Source: Alphaproteobacteria bacterium
GTDB taxonomy: Bacteria > Pseudomonadota > Alphaproteobacteria > Micropepsales > Micropepsaceae
DNA: 64,000 bases
Direction: 5' to 3'
Assembly: GCA_021325375.1 (NCBI GenBank)
Contig: JAJPHG010000011.1
Location: forward strand, 186,001 to 250,000
This document shows positions 1-7,527 of the stretch, in pieces. Positions within the stretch are counted from its first letter, which is position 1; each line of letters opens with the position of its first letter. Below the pieces are notes generated by a model that did not search any database, was not told where the DNA came from, and saw only the letters and a program-made list of their open reading frames with translations. Position numbers and translations under genes: made by a program.

Positions 1-911
1 CCGAGATCCACAAGCTCGGCGAGCAGGAAGTGGCCTCGCTCCACGCGCAGATGGTCGATGCGATGAAGCAGACGGGTTTCAAAGGCGACTTCCCCGCCTT
101 CCAGGAATTCCTGCGCAGCGATCCGCAATTCTATGCCAAGAGCCCCCAAGAGCTTCTCGACAAGGCGGCGTGGATCGCCAAGAAGTTCGACGGCAAGGCG
201 GCGCTCTATTTCGGACGCCTTCCGCGCGCGCGCTTCGCGATCAAGCCGGTGCCCGACGACCTGGCGCCGTTCTATACGTCGGGGCGCGGCGGGCCGGGCG
301 TCTATCTCGTCAACACCTACGACCTGCCGCATCGCCCGCTGTTCAATCTGACCGCGATGACCTTGCACGAAAGCGCGCCTGGCCACGCGTTCCAGATGTC
401 GCTCGCGGCCGAGGGCAAGGAGCTGCCGGAATTCCGCCGCTACTCCTACATCTCGGCCTTCGGCGAAGGCTGGGCGCTCTATTGCGAATATCTGGGCGAC
501 GAGATGGGGATGTACGACACGCCCTACGACCGCTTCGGCTATCTCGGCTGGCAGATCTGGCGCGCGGCGCGGCTCGTCGTCGACACCGGCATCCACTCCC
601 AAGGTTGGACGCGCGAGCAGGCGATCGCCTATATGCGCCAATACACGGCGCTTCCCGATCACGAGATCGAGACCGAGGTCGACCGCTACATCGCCTGGCC
701 GGGCCAGGCGCTCTCCTATTACCTGGGCGAGATGGCGATCAAGAAAGCGCGCGCGAAGGCGCAAAGCGCGCTCGGCTCCAAGTTCAACCTGCGCGCCTTC
801 CACGACACGGTCCTCTCTCTCGGCTCCGTGCCGCTGCCGGTGCTGGAAGCCCGCATCGACCGCTTCATCGCGGAGGGCGGCAAAGGTCCGTACCCGGACG
901 AGGAGAAGTAG
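1..911 (+). CDS. DUF885 family protein, 3' part
   Basis: This is the C-terminal part of a DUF885 protein, a family of predicted zinc-dependent peptidase-like hydrolases. The frame is open to the left edge, so the true start lies outside the window; a GTG at 30 is only an internal codon. The sequence around 362-385 encodes HESAPGH, matching the family's HExxPGH metal-binding motif, and the residues before the GTG (EIHKLGEQEV) also fit the family. The stop is TAG at 909-911. The exact substrate is unknown. The next ORF (hicA-like) begins 10 bases later. Confidence 0.85.
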   Translation, partial: EIHKLGEQEVASLHAQMVDAMKQTGFKGDFPAFQEFLRSDPQFYAKSPQELLDKAAWIAKKFDGKAALYFGRLPRARFAIKPVPDDLAPFYTSGRGGPGVYLVNTYDLPHRPLFNLTAMTLHESAPGHAFQMSLAAEGKELPEFRRYSYISAFGEGWALYCEYLGDEMGMYDTPYDRFGYLGWQIWRAARLVVDTGIHSQGWTREQAIAYMRQYTALPDHEIETEVDRYIAWPGQALSYYLGEMAIKKARAKAQSALGSKFNLRAFHDTVLSLGSVPLPVLEARIDRFIAEGGKGPYPDEEK

Positions 912-921
912 GCGCGCCCAG

Positions 922-1156
922 GTGAGTGATCTTCTCCAAAGGATGAAGCGCAATCCCCAGGGCGATTGGGCGATGCGAGACGTCGAACAGATTTGCCGGG
1001 AGTACGGCATCTCGTGTCGACCGCCCAGTGGCGGCGGATCGCATTACAAGATATCGCATCCTTCGCAGCGTACCGTTTCGCCGTCCCATCAAGCCGGTGT
1101 ATATTCGCATGCTTACCCGTTTTATCGAGCGGGTTGGAGGCAACCGCGATGCGTAA
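922..1156 (+). pseudogene. hicA: HicA-like toxin, frameshifted
   Basis: HicA toxins are small double-stranded-RNA-binding-fold mRNA interferases. From GTG 922 the first frame gives a HicA-like N-terminus with GGGSHYKISHPSQ at about 1030-1070. The typical C-terminal block, RRPIKPVYIRMLTRFIERVG, is present but lies in another frame (1079-1141), ending at TAA 1154-1156. The distance from start to stop is 235 nt, which is 78 codons plus one base, so one net extra base near 1066-1078 (or two missing) separates the halves. The TAA overlaps the hicB start at 1149, as in intact hicAB operons. It is either a dead toxin, a programmed shift, or a sequence error. Confidence 0.7.
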
Positions 1157-1373
1157 CGATTATCCCGTCATTATCGAAACACTATCCGATGAGGATGGCG
1201 GCGGGTTCGTCGCGACCGTCCCGGATCTCCCCGGCTGCATGTCGGACGGGGCCACGCGGGAAGACGCGGCCCGCAACATCGCGGACGCGATCTCCGCATG
1301 GATAGAGGAAGCGACACGCCTTGGGCGGCCGGTGCCGGCGCCGTCGGTGCATCTCCTGCTTGCGGGCGAATAG
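1149..1373 (+). CDS. hicB: HicB-family antitoxin
   Basis: This 74-residue protein has the HicB N-terminal RNase H-like fold pattern: an opening beta strand, then GGGFVATVPDLPGC and a following helix with DAARNIADAI. HicB binds and neutralises HicA. The protein stops straight after the HicB core and has no C-terminal HTH or RHH DNA-binding domain, so autoregulation would need another factor. The ATG at 1149 follows a GGAGG (1136-1140) that lies inside the hicA tail, indicating translational coupling. The antitoxin is intact although its partner toxin is frameshifted. Confidence 0.85.
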   Translation: MRNDYPVIIETLSDEDGGGFVATVPDLPGCMSDGATREDAARNIADAISAWIEEATRLGRPVPAPSVHLLLAGE

Positions 1374-1500
1374 AGGGCATTGCTGATCGTACGATCCTTG
1401 AAACGCCGATGCCTCTCGCCATCTCAGCTGGAGTTCCACGCGGAGGCACGCGGCTGAACGTTCGTTCTCGAATTGGGTCCGGCGCGAACGATCGCGCGCA

Positions 1501-1535
1501 GCCCAATTGAACCTCACGAATCGATTCAATTGGGC
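1501..1535. repeat. 11-bp perfect inverted repeat
   Basis: GCCCAATTGAA (1501-1511) and TTCAATTGGGC (1525-1535) form a perfect 11-bp stem with a 13-nt loop. It sits in the 324-nt gap between hicB and the P450 gene, directly upstream of the dispersed motif at 1541. No T-run follows, so it is not a standard terminator. I see no gene in 1374-1697. Confidence 0.7.
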
Positions 1536-1540
1536 GGGGG

Positions 1541-1592
1541 GTTCTGTACAGAAGCAGGAGGCGGCATCCCCCTCGAAATCCGCGGTTCAAAT
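1541..1592. repeat. Dispersed intergenic motif, copy 1
   Basis: The palindromic block GTTCTGTACAGAA (1541-1553) is followed by CCCCTCGAAATCCGCGG and CAAAT (1569-1592). The same two blocks in the same order recur at 56478-56542, also in a long gene-free gap and also preceded by an AATTGAA/TTCAA palindrome. This suggests a family of non-coding elements. Nothing in the sequence identifies a known Rfam class. Confidence 0.5.
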
Positions 1593-1697
1593 GGAGGTAG
1601 GCGGTTTTTCGCGAGCCCCCTACATCTGGTATACCGCCACGCAGTGACAAATCCTCAGCATCGCCCTACCGTTCCCACACGCCATCTGGAGGGTTGA

Positions 1698-2951
1698 ATG
1701 TCCGTTCACAGGAAAGAGGCCGGGACGCGTTCGCCCGCCTACGGCCTGCCGCTCGACAAGATCAATGTCGCCGATCCGGAGCTGTTCCGCAGCTATACGT
1801 TCTGGCCCTATTTCGAGCGGTTGCGCGCCGAGGACCCGGTGCATCTGTGCCCCGAGAGCGACTACGGCCCGTACTGGTCGGTGACCAAGTACAACGACAT
1901 CATGGCGGTGGACACCAACCATCAGGTCTTCTCCTCGGAAGCGAGCCTCGGCGGCATCACCATCCGCAACCAGCAGCAGGATTTCCCGCTGCCGATGTTC
2001 ATCGCCATGGACCCGCCCAAGCACGACAAGCAGCGCAAGGTGGTGAGCCCGATCGTGGCGCCGGAGAATCTCGAACGTCTCGAAGGCACGATCCGCGAGC
2101 GCGCGGGCAAGATCCTCGACGAGCTGCCGCGCGGTGAGACCTTCGACTGGGTCGACCGCGTCTCCATCGAGCTCACCACGCAGATGCTGGCGACGTTGTT
2201 CGACTTTCCCTTCGAGGAGCGGCGCAAGCTCACGCGCTGGTCGGACGTGGCGACCGCGATCCCCGCGTCCGGCGGCATCATCGAGACCGAGCAGCAGAAG
2301 CGCGAAGAGCTTCTGGAATGCGCGGCCTATTTCACGCGGCTGTGGAACGAGCGCGTCAACGCAGAGCCCAAGGGCGACCTGATCTCGATGATGGCGCATT
2401 CCGACGTGACGCGGAACATGCCGCCGCAGGAATATCTGGGCAACGTGATCCTGCTCATCGTCGGCGGCAACGACACGACGCGCAATTCGATCTCGGGCGG
2501 CGTCGTGGCGCTGAACGAGAATCCTGGCGAGTACGCGAAGCTGCGCGACAATCCGGGCCTGATCCCGAGCATGGTGCCGGAGATCATCCGCTGGCAGACG
2601 CCGCTCGCGCACATGCGCCGCACCGCGCTCGCCGATACCGAGTTGCGCGGCAAGAAGATCAGGAAAGGCGACAAGGTGATCATGTGGTACGTCTCGGGCA
2701 ACCGCGACGAGGAGGCGATCGAGAACCCGAACGCCTTCATCATCGACCGCGCGCGGCCCAGGCAGCATCTCTCCTTCGGCTTCGGCATCCATCGCTGCGT
2801 CGGCAACCGGCTGGCCGAGATGCAGCTGCGCATCGTATGGGAAGAGATCCTCAAGCGCTTCAAGACGATCGAGGTGATGGGCGAGCCCGAGCGCGTCTAT
2901 TCGAGCTTCGTGAAGGGCTATGTGAACCTGCCGGTGCGGATCGCGGCATGA
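1698..2951 (+). CDS. Cytochrome P450, CYP153-like
   Basis: This 417-residue soluble haem monooxygenase carries the I-helix motif GGNDTTRN near residues 256-263, the ExxR motif (EIIRW) near 295, and the haem-thiolate loop FGFGIHRCVG with ligand Cys367. The combination LIVGGNDTTRNSISGG and MFIAMDPPKHD resembles CYP153, a family of terminal alkane and fatty-acid hydroxylases that uses ferredoxin and ferredoxin reductase partners. No partner gene is nearby. ATG 1698 has GGAGG at 1688-1692. The stop overlaps the next gene by ATGA. The family is certain; the CYP153 subfamily and its substrate are inferred. Confidence 0.9.
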   Translation: MSVHRKEAGTRSPAYGLPLDKINVADPELFRSYTFWPYFERLRAEDPVHLCPESDYGPYWSVTKYNDIMAVDTNHQVFSSEASLGGITIRNQQQDFPLPMFIAMDPPKHDKQRKVVSPIVAPENLERLEGTIRERAGKILDELPRGETFDWVDRVSIELTTQMLATLFDFPFEERRKLTRWSDVATAIPASGGIIETEQQKREELLECAAYFTRLWNERVNAEPKGDLISMMAHSDVTRNMPPQEYLGNVILLIVGGNDTTRNSISGGVVALNENPGEYAKLRDNPGLIPSMVPEIIRWQTPLAHMRRTALADTELRGKKIRKGDKVIMWYVSGNRDEEAIENPNAFIIDRARPRQHLSFGFGIHRCVGNRLAEMQLRIVWEEILKRFKTIEVMGEPERVYSSFVKGYVNLPVRIAA

Positions 2952-3328
2952 TCCTGGGCGTTCTGCTCGCGGCCTCGGTCGCGGCGTGTCCGCTGCCGTC
3001 CGAGCAGAAGATGGTCGAGGCTGAACTGTTCTTCGGCCGCGACATCGAGGGCAGCGGCCTGGTCGGCGACGCGCAATGGTCCGATTTCGTCTCGGGCGTG
3101 GTCGCGAGGAACTTCCCCGACGGGTTCACGGTGACCGACGGCGACGGCGAATGGCGCGATCCGAAATCGCTCAAGGTCGTGCACGAGCCGTCGAAGATAT
3201 TGCTGGTCGCCGCCAAGCCTTCGCCGGGGCTGAAGGAGAAGCTTCAAGCGGTAATCGATGCCTACAAGACGCGCTTCCATCAGCAATCGGTGGGCGTGAT
3301 CACGCGAGAGGTATGCGCGGCGTTTTAG
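2948..3328 (+). CDS. DUF3574 domain protein
   Basis: This 126-residue protein has an N-terminal hydrophobic segment ending in a cysteine (LLAASVAAC), suggesting export, possibly as a lipoprotein although the lipobox is imperfect. The DUF3574 core follows: VEAELFFGRDI, then WSDFVSGVVARNFPDGFTV and a GEWRD motif. Function is unknown for the family. The ATG overlaps the P450 stop codon (ATGA, 2948-2951), so the two genes are translationally coupled, an unusual pairing of a P450 with an exported protein. Another start is unlikely because of the overlap. Confidence 0.85.
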   Translation: MILGVLLAASVAACPLPSEQKMVEAELFFGRDIEGSGLVGDAQWSDFVSGVVARNFPDGFTVTDGDGEWRDPKSLKVVHEPSKILLVAAKPSPGLKEKLQAVIDAYKTRFHQQSVGVITREVCAAF

Positions 3329-3334
3329 CTGAAC

Positions 3335-3471
3335 GACCCTCCCCTTGAGGGAGGGTCGAAAAATGCGAAGCATTTTTTGGGGAGGGGTTTGGTGCCTGCG
3401 CAAGTACCCTCCCCGAAATTTGCTTCGCTTCGCTCCGCAACTTATCGACCCTCCCTCAAGGGGAGGGTGGA
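3335..3471. repeat. Large inverted repeat between convergent genes
   Basis: The left arm (from 3335) holds GACCCTCCCCTTGAGGGAG and is mirrored by a right arm ending near 3471 with CCCTCAAGGGGAGGG. Between them, AAAATGCGAAGCATTTTTT forms a small hairpin, and CCCTCCCC/GGGGAGGG pair again. The element fills the gap between the 3' ends of the DUF3574 gene and pssA, so it may terminate transcription in both directions. Confidence 0.7.
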
Positions 3472-3475
3472 CGAG

Positions 3476-4315
3476 TTACTCCGTCTCCGCCGCCGGTTCC
3501 TCGTCGTCTTCCTGCACGTGGCGGAACAGCGTCACCAGGATTCCCACGGCATAGAGCGCGAACCCGACCGTCAGCGTCTCCCAGGGCCAGTTGATGAGCA
3601 GCGCCACGAAGGCGCAGAAGGCTATGAACGCGACGACACGCAGCCGCCTGGGCATGTGCATGTATTTGATCGAGGGCGTCGGCAGCCGGCTCACCATCAG
3701 CGCCGAAGCCAGGATGATCACCGCGGACGCGACGGCGGGATCGCGCACATGGGCGTCGCCGACCTGGAAGCTCAAAAGCATCGGCATCACCGCGAGGAAC
3801 GCCGCGGCCGGCATCGGAAGGCCGGTGAAGTAGGGATTGTGCTGCGTCGCGCCCTCGTCACGGGCGCTGGCGCTCTGGATGTTGAAGCGCGCCAGGCGGA
3901 TGGCGCTGCAGGCGCAGAAGATCAGCGTCGCGATCCATCCCGCCTCGCCCATGCCCTTGAGGCTCCACATGAAGACGACGACGCCGGGCGCGACGCCGAA
4001 GCTCACCAGGTCGACGAGGCTGTCGAGCTGCGCGCCAAAGCGCGTGTCGGCGCCGAAGGCGCGCGCCGCGCGTCCGTCGAGCATGTCGAAGACCATAGCT
4101 GCGATGATGGCCACGACCGCATGGCGCCAATCGTCGGCCAGCGCGAAGCGTATCGCGGTCGCGCCGCTGGCAAGTCCGAGCAGCGTCAGGATGCTCGGCA
4201 CCAGCTTGGCGATGCTCAGGTCCTCGAACCGCTCCACCATGCGCTGGCGGGCGGCGGTGAGATCCTCGATGCGTTCGGCCATGCGCTGCCTGGCCGTGAG
4301 CTTTTCCGGTGCCAT
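3476..4315 (-). CDS. pssA: CDP-diacylglycerol-serine O-phosphatidyltransferase
   Basis: PssA makes phosphatidylserine from CDP-diacylglycerol and L-serine at the inner membrane. The CDP-alcohol phosphotransferase motif DG-x2-AR-x8-G-x3-D-x3-D is complete (D80, G81, A84, R85, G94, D98, D102). Several hydrophobic segments follow, consistent with an integral membrane enzyme of 279 residues, the usual length for the alphaproteobacterial form. The first 35 residues are charged and predicted helical, with a repeated RQRM-ER pattern. It lies two bases downstream of psd, which uses its product, so the two form one operon. Confidence 0.95.
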   Translation of the reverse strand: MAPEKLTARQRMAERIEDLTAARQRMVERFEDLSIAKLVPSILTLLGLASGATAIRFALADDWRHAVVAIIAAMVFDMLDGRAARAFGADTRFGAQLDSLVDLVSFGVAPGVVVFMWSLKGMGEAGWIATLIFCACSAIRLARFNIQSASARDEGATQHNPYFTGLPMPAAAFLAVMPMLLSFQVGDAHVRDPAVASAVIILASALMVSRLPTPSIKYMHMPRRLRVVAFIAFCAFVALLINWPWETLTVGFALYAVGILVTLFRHVQEDDEEPAAETE

Positions 4316-4317
4316 CT

Positions 4318-4956
4318 CTATTCCCGCAATGTCGCCAGCACGGTCTCGCCGGCCTTCACCTTCTGCCCCCTTTTGACCGCCACCTTCGCATCGGCTGGGA
4401 GGTAGACGTCGAGGCGGCTGCCGAAACGGATGATGCCAAATCGCGCGCCCTTGCGCACCACCTCGTTTTCCTTGAGGTCGCAGCGGATGCGCCGCGCCAC
4501 CAGGCCTGCAATCTGCACCACGGCGATTTCCTGGCCGTTAACCAGCGAAAGCCGGATCGCCATGCGCTCGTTGTCCTCGCTCGCCTTGTCGAAGGAGGCA
4601 TTGATGAACCGCCCGGGACGATAGGCGAGCGCCTTGACCGTGCCGTCCGCGGGCACGCGGTTCACATGCACGTCGAAGACGTTCATGAAGATCGAGAGCC
4701 GCTGCCTGAGCTCGCCGCCCATGCCGAGCTCGGCCGGCGGCGCCGCGTTCACCACCGGCAGCATCACGCCGTCGGCCGGGGAGACGACGAGGCCTGCACC
4801 GTCGGGCGTCGTGCGCTCCGGATCGCGGAAGAAGGCGATGCACCACGCCGTCACCGGCACGAGCACGAGCCCGAACCAGCCCGCGAACGCGAAGAGCAGC
4901 GCGTTCAACAGGACCGCGATCGCGATATAGGGCCAGCCGTCGGGATGGATGCGCAA
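4318..4956 (-). CDS. psd: Phosphatidylserine decarboxylase, short form
   Basis: Psd converts phosphatidylserine to phosphatidylethanolamine and self-cleaves to create its pyruvoyl cofactor. The processing site is Gly179-Ser180 in IIRFGSRLDVYLP, typical of the short proteobacterial type; two N-terminal hydrophobic stretches (about 9-45) anchor it. I chose TTG 4956 because AAGGA lies 7 nt upstream and the protein then starts MRIHPDGWPY, close to relatives. The reading frame stays open upstream to 5118, but that stretch is the inverted repeat at 4979-5110. It is co-transcribed with pssA downstream. Confidence 0.9.
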   Translation of the reverse strand: MRIHPDGWPYIAIAVLLNALLFAFAGWFGLVLVPVTAWCIAFFRDPERTTPDGAGLVVSPADGVMLPVVNAAPPAELGMGGELRQRLSIFMNVFDVHVNRVPADGTVKALAYRPGRFINASFDKASEDNERMAIRLSLVNGQEIAVVQIAGLVARRIRCDLKENEVVRKGARFGIIRFGSRLDVYLPADAKVAVKRGQKVKAGETVLATLRE

Positions 4957-4978
4957 TCTGACGTCCTTCGAAACGGCC

Positions 4979-5110
4979 CGTCGCCCTTCGAGGCTCGCCC
5001 GTCCATATGCTGTCGCTATGGACGGCTCGCACCTCAGGGTGACGTGCCTACTGAATAAACAAAAGCTCGTCATCCTGAGGTGCGAGCGTAGCGAGCCTCG
5101 AAGGATGACC
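4979..5110. repeat. Composite inverted repeat, family B copy 1
   Basis: The left arm (4979-5044) carries CGCCCTTCGAGGCTCG and GCTCGCACCTCAGGGTGACG. The right arm (5065-5110) carries CGTCATCCTGAGGTGCGAGC and GAGCCTCGAAGGATGACC. The arms are inverted copies with few mismatches. A second copy with the same arms lies at 36617-36736. This copy occupies the leader of psd and keeps the psd frame open, which can mislead start prediction. Confidence 0.75.
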
Positions 5111-5175
5111 TCTGCCACTTAAAGCAAAAGGGCGGCCTTGGCAGACCGCCCCAGCGCTTACGCGGTATCTTTAGC

Positions 5176-5472
5176 TCAGGCGCGCTTGCCCGTGAAGGGG
5201 AACGAGCCGAACGAGCCCGCCTTCACATTGCCGTTGAGGTTGTCGCCGTCGACCGTGCCGGTGAACTCCAGCGTCATCGGGAACGGGGTGGTGATGGCGT
5301 TCTTCCAGGACACGTTGTTGCCGTCGACCTTGCCGTCGGTGATCGGCTGCGAGCGGCCTTGCGCGGATTGCGTGCCGGTCAGCACGTTGCCCTCGGCCTT
5401 GAGCTCGAGGGTGGAGGGCTGAGGGCCCATGGGGGATTGGACAACGATCTCGTATTTGCCGTCGACTGACAT
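5176..5472 (-). CDS. Conserved hypothetical protein, beta-rich
   Basis: This 98-residue protein has no signal peptide or membrane segment. It is made of short alternating strands with repeated Asn/Asp-Gly turns (VDGKYE, AEGNVLTG, VDGNNVSW, VDGDNLNG), suggesting a small beta barrel or sandwich, perhaps lipocalin-like. I do not recognise a named family. The start at 5472 is preferred over 5499 because AAGGAG lies 8 nt before it. It stands alone between the family B repeat and the PAS protein. Confidence 0.75.
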   Translation of the reverse strand: MSVDGKYEIVVQSPMGPQPSTLELKAEGNVLTGTQSAQGRSQPITDGKVDGNNVSWKNAITTPFPMTLEFTGTVDGDNLNGNVKAGSFGSFPFTGKRA

Positions 5473-5529
5473 GAGGGGGTCTCCTTCGAAAGGACGCATC
5501 TAAAAGATGACCGCCCCGTCAGGCAAGCC

Positions 5530-6033
5530 TCACGCCTGGGTTGACCCTTCGGCAACCTTGGACCCGTGGACGGGGCGGACGTCCATGGCGCCGAAAATCC
5601 CGGTGACGCTCAACCCGTCCTCGGACAGCGGCAGGACCGCGACCTCCATCTCCAGGAACTCCTTGCCCTGGAGGTTGGAGCGCATGGGGCCGGCGCCGAA
5701 GGGCTGCTTCTGGCGTACGCACAATTCCAGGATCGCGCGCATGCGCTGGAAGAAGGGCTGGTCCTGGAATTCGGACAGCAGATGCCCCGCATAGCGCCGG
5801 CCGAGGAACTGGATCACGCGGTCGCCGGCGATGCGGAAGCGGAAATCGTGGCCGCCGCCCACGACGTCGATCATCCAGATCCAGGGCAGCGCGCTCTTTA
5901 TCGGCGCGGGCGCGATCTCCTCGCGCTTGGGCGCCATGCGCCCGGCCGCGGCCTGTTTCCAGGCCTCGTAGACGGTGACGAGCTGCGCGCTCACGAGCGC
6001 GTCGGCGGATTTGGCGGCAGTCGTAACGGTCAT
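5530..6033 (-). CDS. PAS_5-domain protein
   Basis: This 167-residue protein matches the PAS_5 family, single-domain PAS proteins common in Alphaproteobacteria. The pattern LPWIWMIDVVGGGHDFRFRI, then GDRVIQFLGRRYAG, FFQRMRAIL and a terminal strand is typical. No kinase, GGDEF or HTH output domain is attached, so it would act by binding a ligand or partner. ATG 6033 follows an AGAAAGAG ribosome-binding site. A distant relative lies at 31219-31752. Ligand and role are unknown. Confidence 0.75.
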   Translation of the reverse strand: MTVTTAAKSADALVSAQLVTVYEAWKQAAAGRMAPKREEIAPAPIKSALPWIWMIDVVGGGHDFRFRIAGDRVIQFLGRRYAGHLLSEFQDQPFFQRMRAILELCVRQKQPFGAGPMRSNLQGKEFLEMEVAVLPLSEDGLSVTGIFGAMDVRPVHGSKVAEGSTQA

Positions 6034-6208
6034 CTCTTTCTTTCGAAGACGTGCGCGCAAAAGCGCCCGTCCAGCTATCGGTCACGGAATGGATCGGCGC
6101 CGACAGCTTCGGGCCGCGCATAAAGCCGCGGCACCTGGTGCTTCGATGGCGGTCGAAGACGAATGGCGAGGGCTTTCAATGGAATAGTGTGGCGAGAATA
6201 GGGCACGC

Positions 6209-7477
6209 TCAGGCGAACGGGCGTCCCGCGCGCGCATAGGCCGCAGCCGAGTGGAAGATGTTGATGGTCATCAGGCTGGTTTCCTGCGCGGCGCGCTTTT
6301 CGTAGATGCCCGCGACCTTCTCCTGAACCGCGCAATCCTGCGGCGCGGCTTCGAGCGCAAAATCGGCGAGATGGCAGGCGAGCCGGAAATCGCCTGATGC
6401 CGCGAGCGCCTCGGCGCGCTCGGCCAGCGACAATGCGCCGCCGCACGATTTCGCGATCTCATGTGCCAATTCGGCACGCGGCGCGGGCTTGAGCTCGCTG
6501 GGCCGTCCGCTCCACCAGCCGCCATAGAGGCGGATGACGTTGCGCACCAGGAACTCGGTGTCGTCATAGACGGGCTGCAGCCAGGGTGAATCGGATTTGG
6601 GCAGCTCGATCCCGGTCACGATGTCGACATGCGGCGGCGAGCCCGCCTCCATCGCCGCGAGCGTGCGGCTGACGAGCGTTTCCAGGAACTGCGCGGTCTC
6701 GCTCAGCATGTGCGCGATCTTCGCCGCGTCGCCGATCACCGGTCCGCCATGGCCGGGACACAGCGCCTGCGGTGCGCAGGCCGCCATCTCGCGCAGGCCT
6801 TTGGCGCGGTCGAGCGGATAGCGCTGCACCTTCTGCGGATTGCCGTCATTGGGCACCGCCCAGATGAAGAGATCGCCGGGGCAGACGACGCTGCGCTCCG
6901 GACACCACACCCAGGTGTGGTCGTCGGTCTCGCCGCGGCAATGCTTGAGCTCGAAGCCCACGCCGCCGACGCTGATGCTCAGGCGCTCGTCATAGAGCGT
7001 GTCGGGCGGCACGGGCGGCGCCGCGAAGGCCTGATAGGTCTCGCCGCTCTGATGCGCGACCGTGCCGCCGAACTGGCGCGCGTTGAGCGCGGCGTTGTGG
7101 CCCGAGGTCTGCGCATAGCGGGCGAAGCGCGCGGGCATGGCGCGGTGGGCGATGACGCGCGGGCGCGTCTGTCCCGGCAGCAGGAACGCGTCGAGGCCAT
7201 AGGCGTGGTCGATATGGCCGTGGGTATAGATCGCGGTGTGCACGGGCGCCTGCGTCCTCTGCCGCAGCATCGCGGCGATGGCGGGCGCGAACTGGCGCGT
7301 GCCGGTGTCGACCAGGACGAGGCCCTCGTCGGTCTCGAACGCGGTGCAGCCGGAGAATTGCGAGGCGAACCAGGTCCGGGGCGCCACTTCGACGGGGCCG
7401 CCGGTCCAGAAGAACTTGGCCTCTTCCGGGCTCTTGCCGCGCATGGTGGCGAATTTCGCCGAAGGATTCTGCGCCAT
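6209..7477 (-). CDS. MBL-fold hydrolase with alkyl-sulfatase-type dimerisation domain
   Basis: This 422-residue metallo-beta-lactamase-fold enzyme has the two-zinc motif HGHIDH (H86, H88, D90, H91), later metal ligands in HCRGETDDH and CPGHGGP, and then a helical region with YGGWWSGRPSEL, the signature of the alkyl sulfatase dimerisation domain. It lacks the C-terminal SCP2-like domain of SdsA1-type sulfatases, so the substrate may differ (sulfate ester, lactone or thioester). No signal peptide is seen. It is divergent from the methyltransferase gene, whose start is only about 50 nt away. Confidence 0.85.
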   Translation of the reverse strand: MAQNPSAKFATMRGKSPEEAKFFWTGGPVEVAPRTWFASQFSGCTAFETDEGLVLVDTGTRQFAPAIAAMLRQRTQAPVHTAIYTHGHIDHAYGLDAFLLPGQTRPRVIAHRAMPARFARYAQTSGHNAALNARQFGGTVAHQSGETYQAFAAPPVPPDTLYDERLSISVGGVGFELKHCRGETDDHTWVWCPERSVVCPGDLFIWAVPNDGNPQKVQRYPLDRAKGLREMAACAPQALCPGHGGPVIGDAAKIAHMLSETAQFLETLVSRTLAAMEAGSPPHVDIVTGIELPKSDSPWLQPVYDDTEFLVRNVIRLYGGWWSGRPSELKPAPRAELAHEIAKSCGGALSLAERAEALAASGDFRLACHLADFALEAAPQDCAVQEKVAGIYEKRAAQETSLMTINIFHSAAAYARAGRPFA

Positions 7478-7527
7478 TTGAAATGCCCGTTATCTAATTC
7501 CGCGCCGCCATGCTAACCGATCCGTCC

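Noticed and set aside
1579-1600. tRNA T-arm-like GGTTCAAAT in the hicB-P450 gap
   Set aside because: No cloverleaf can be built: there is no acceptor stem, D-arm or anticodon arm around it.
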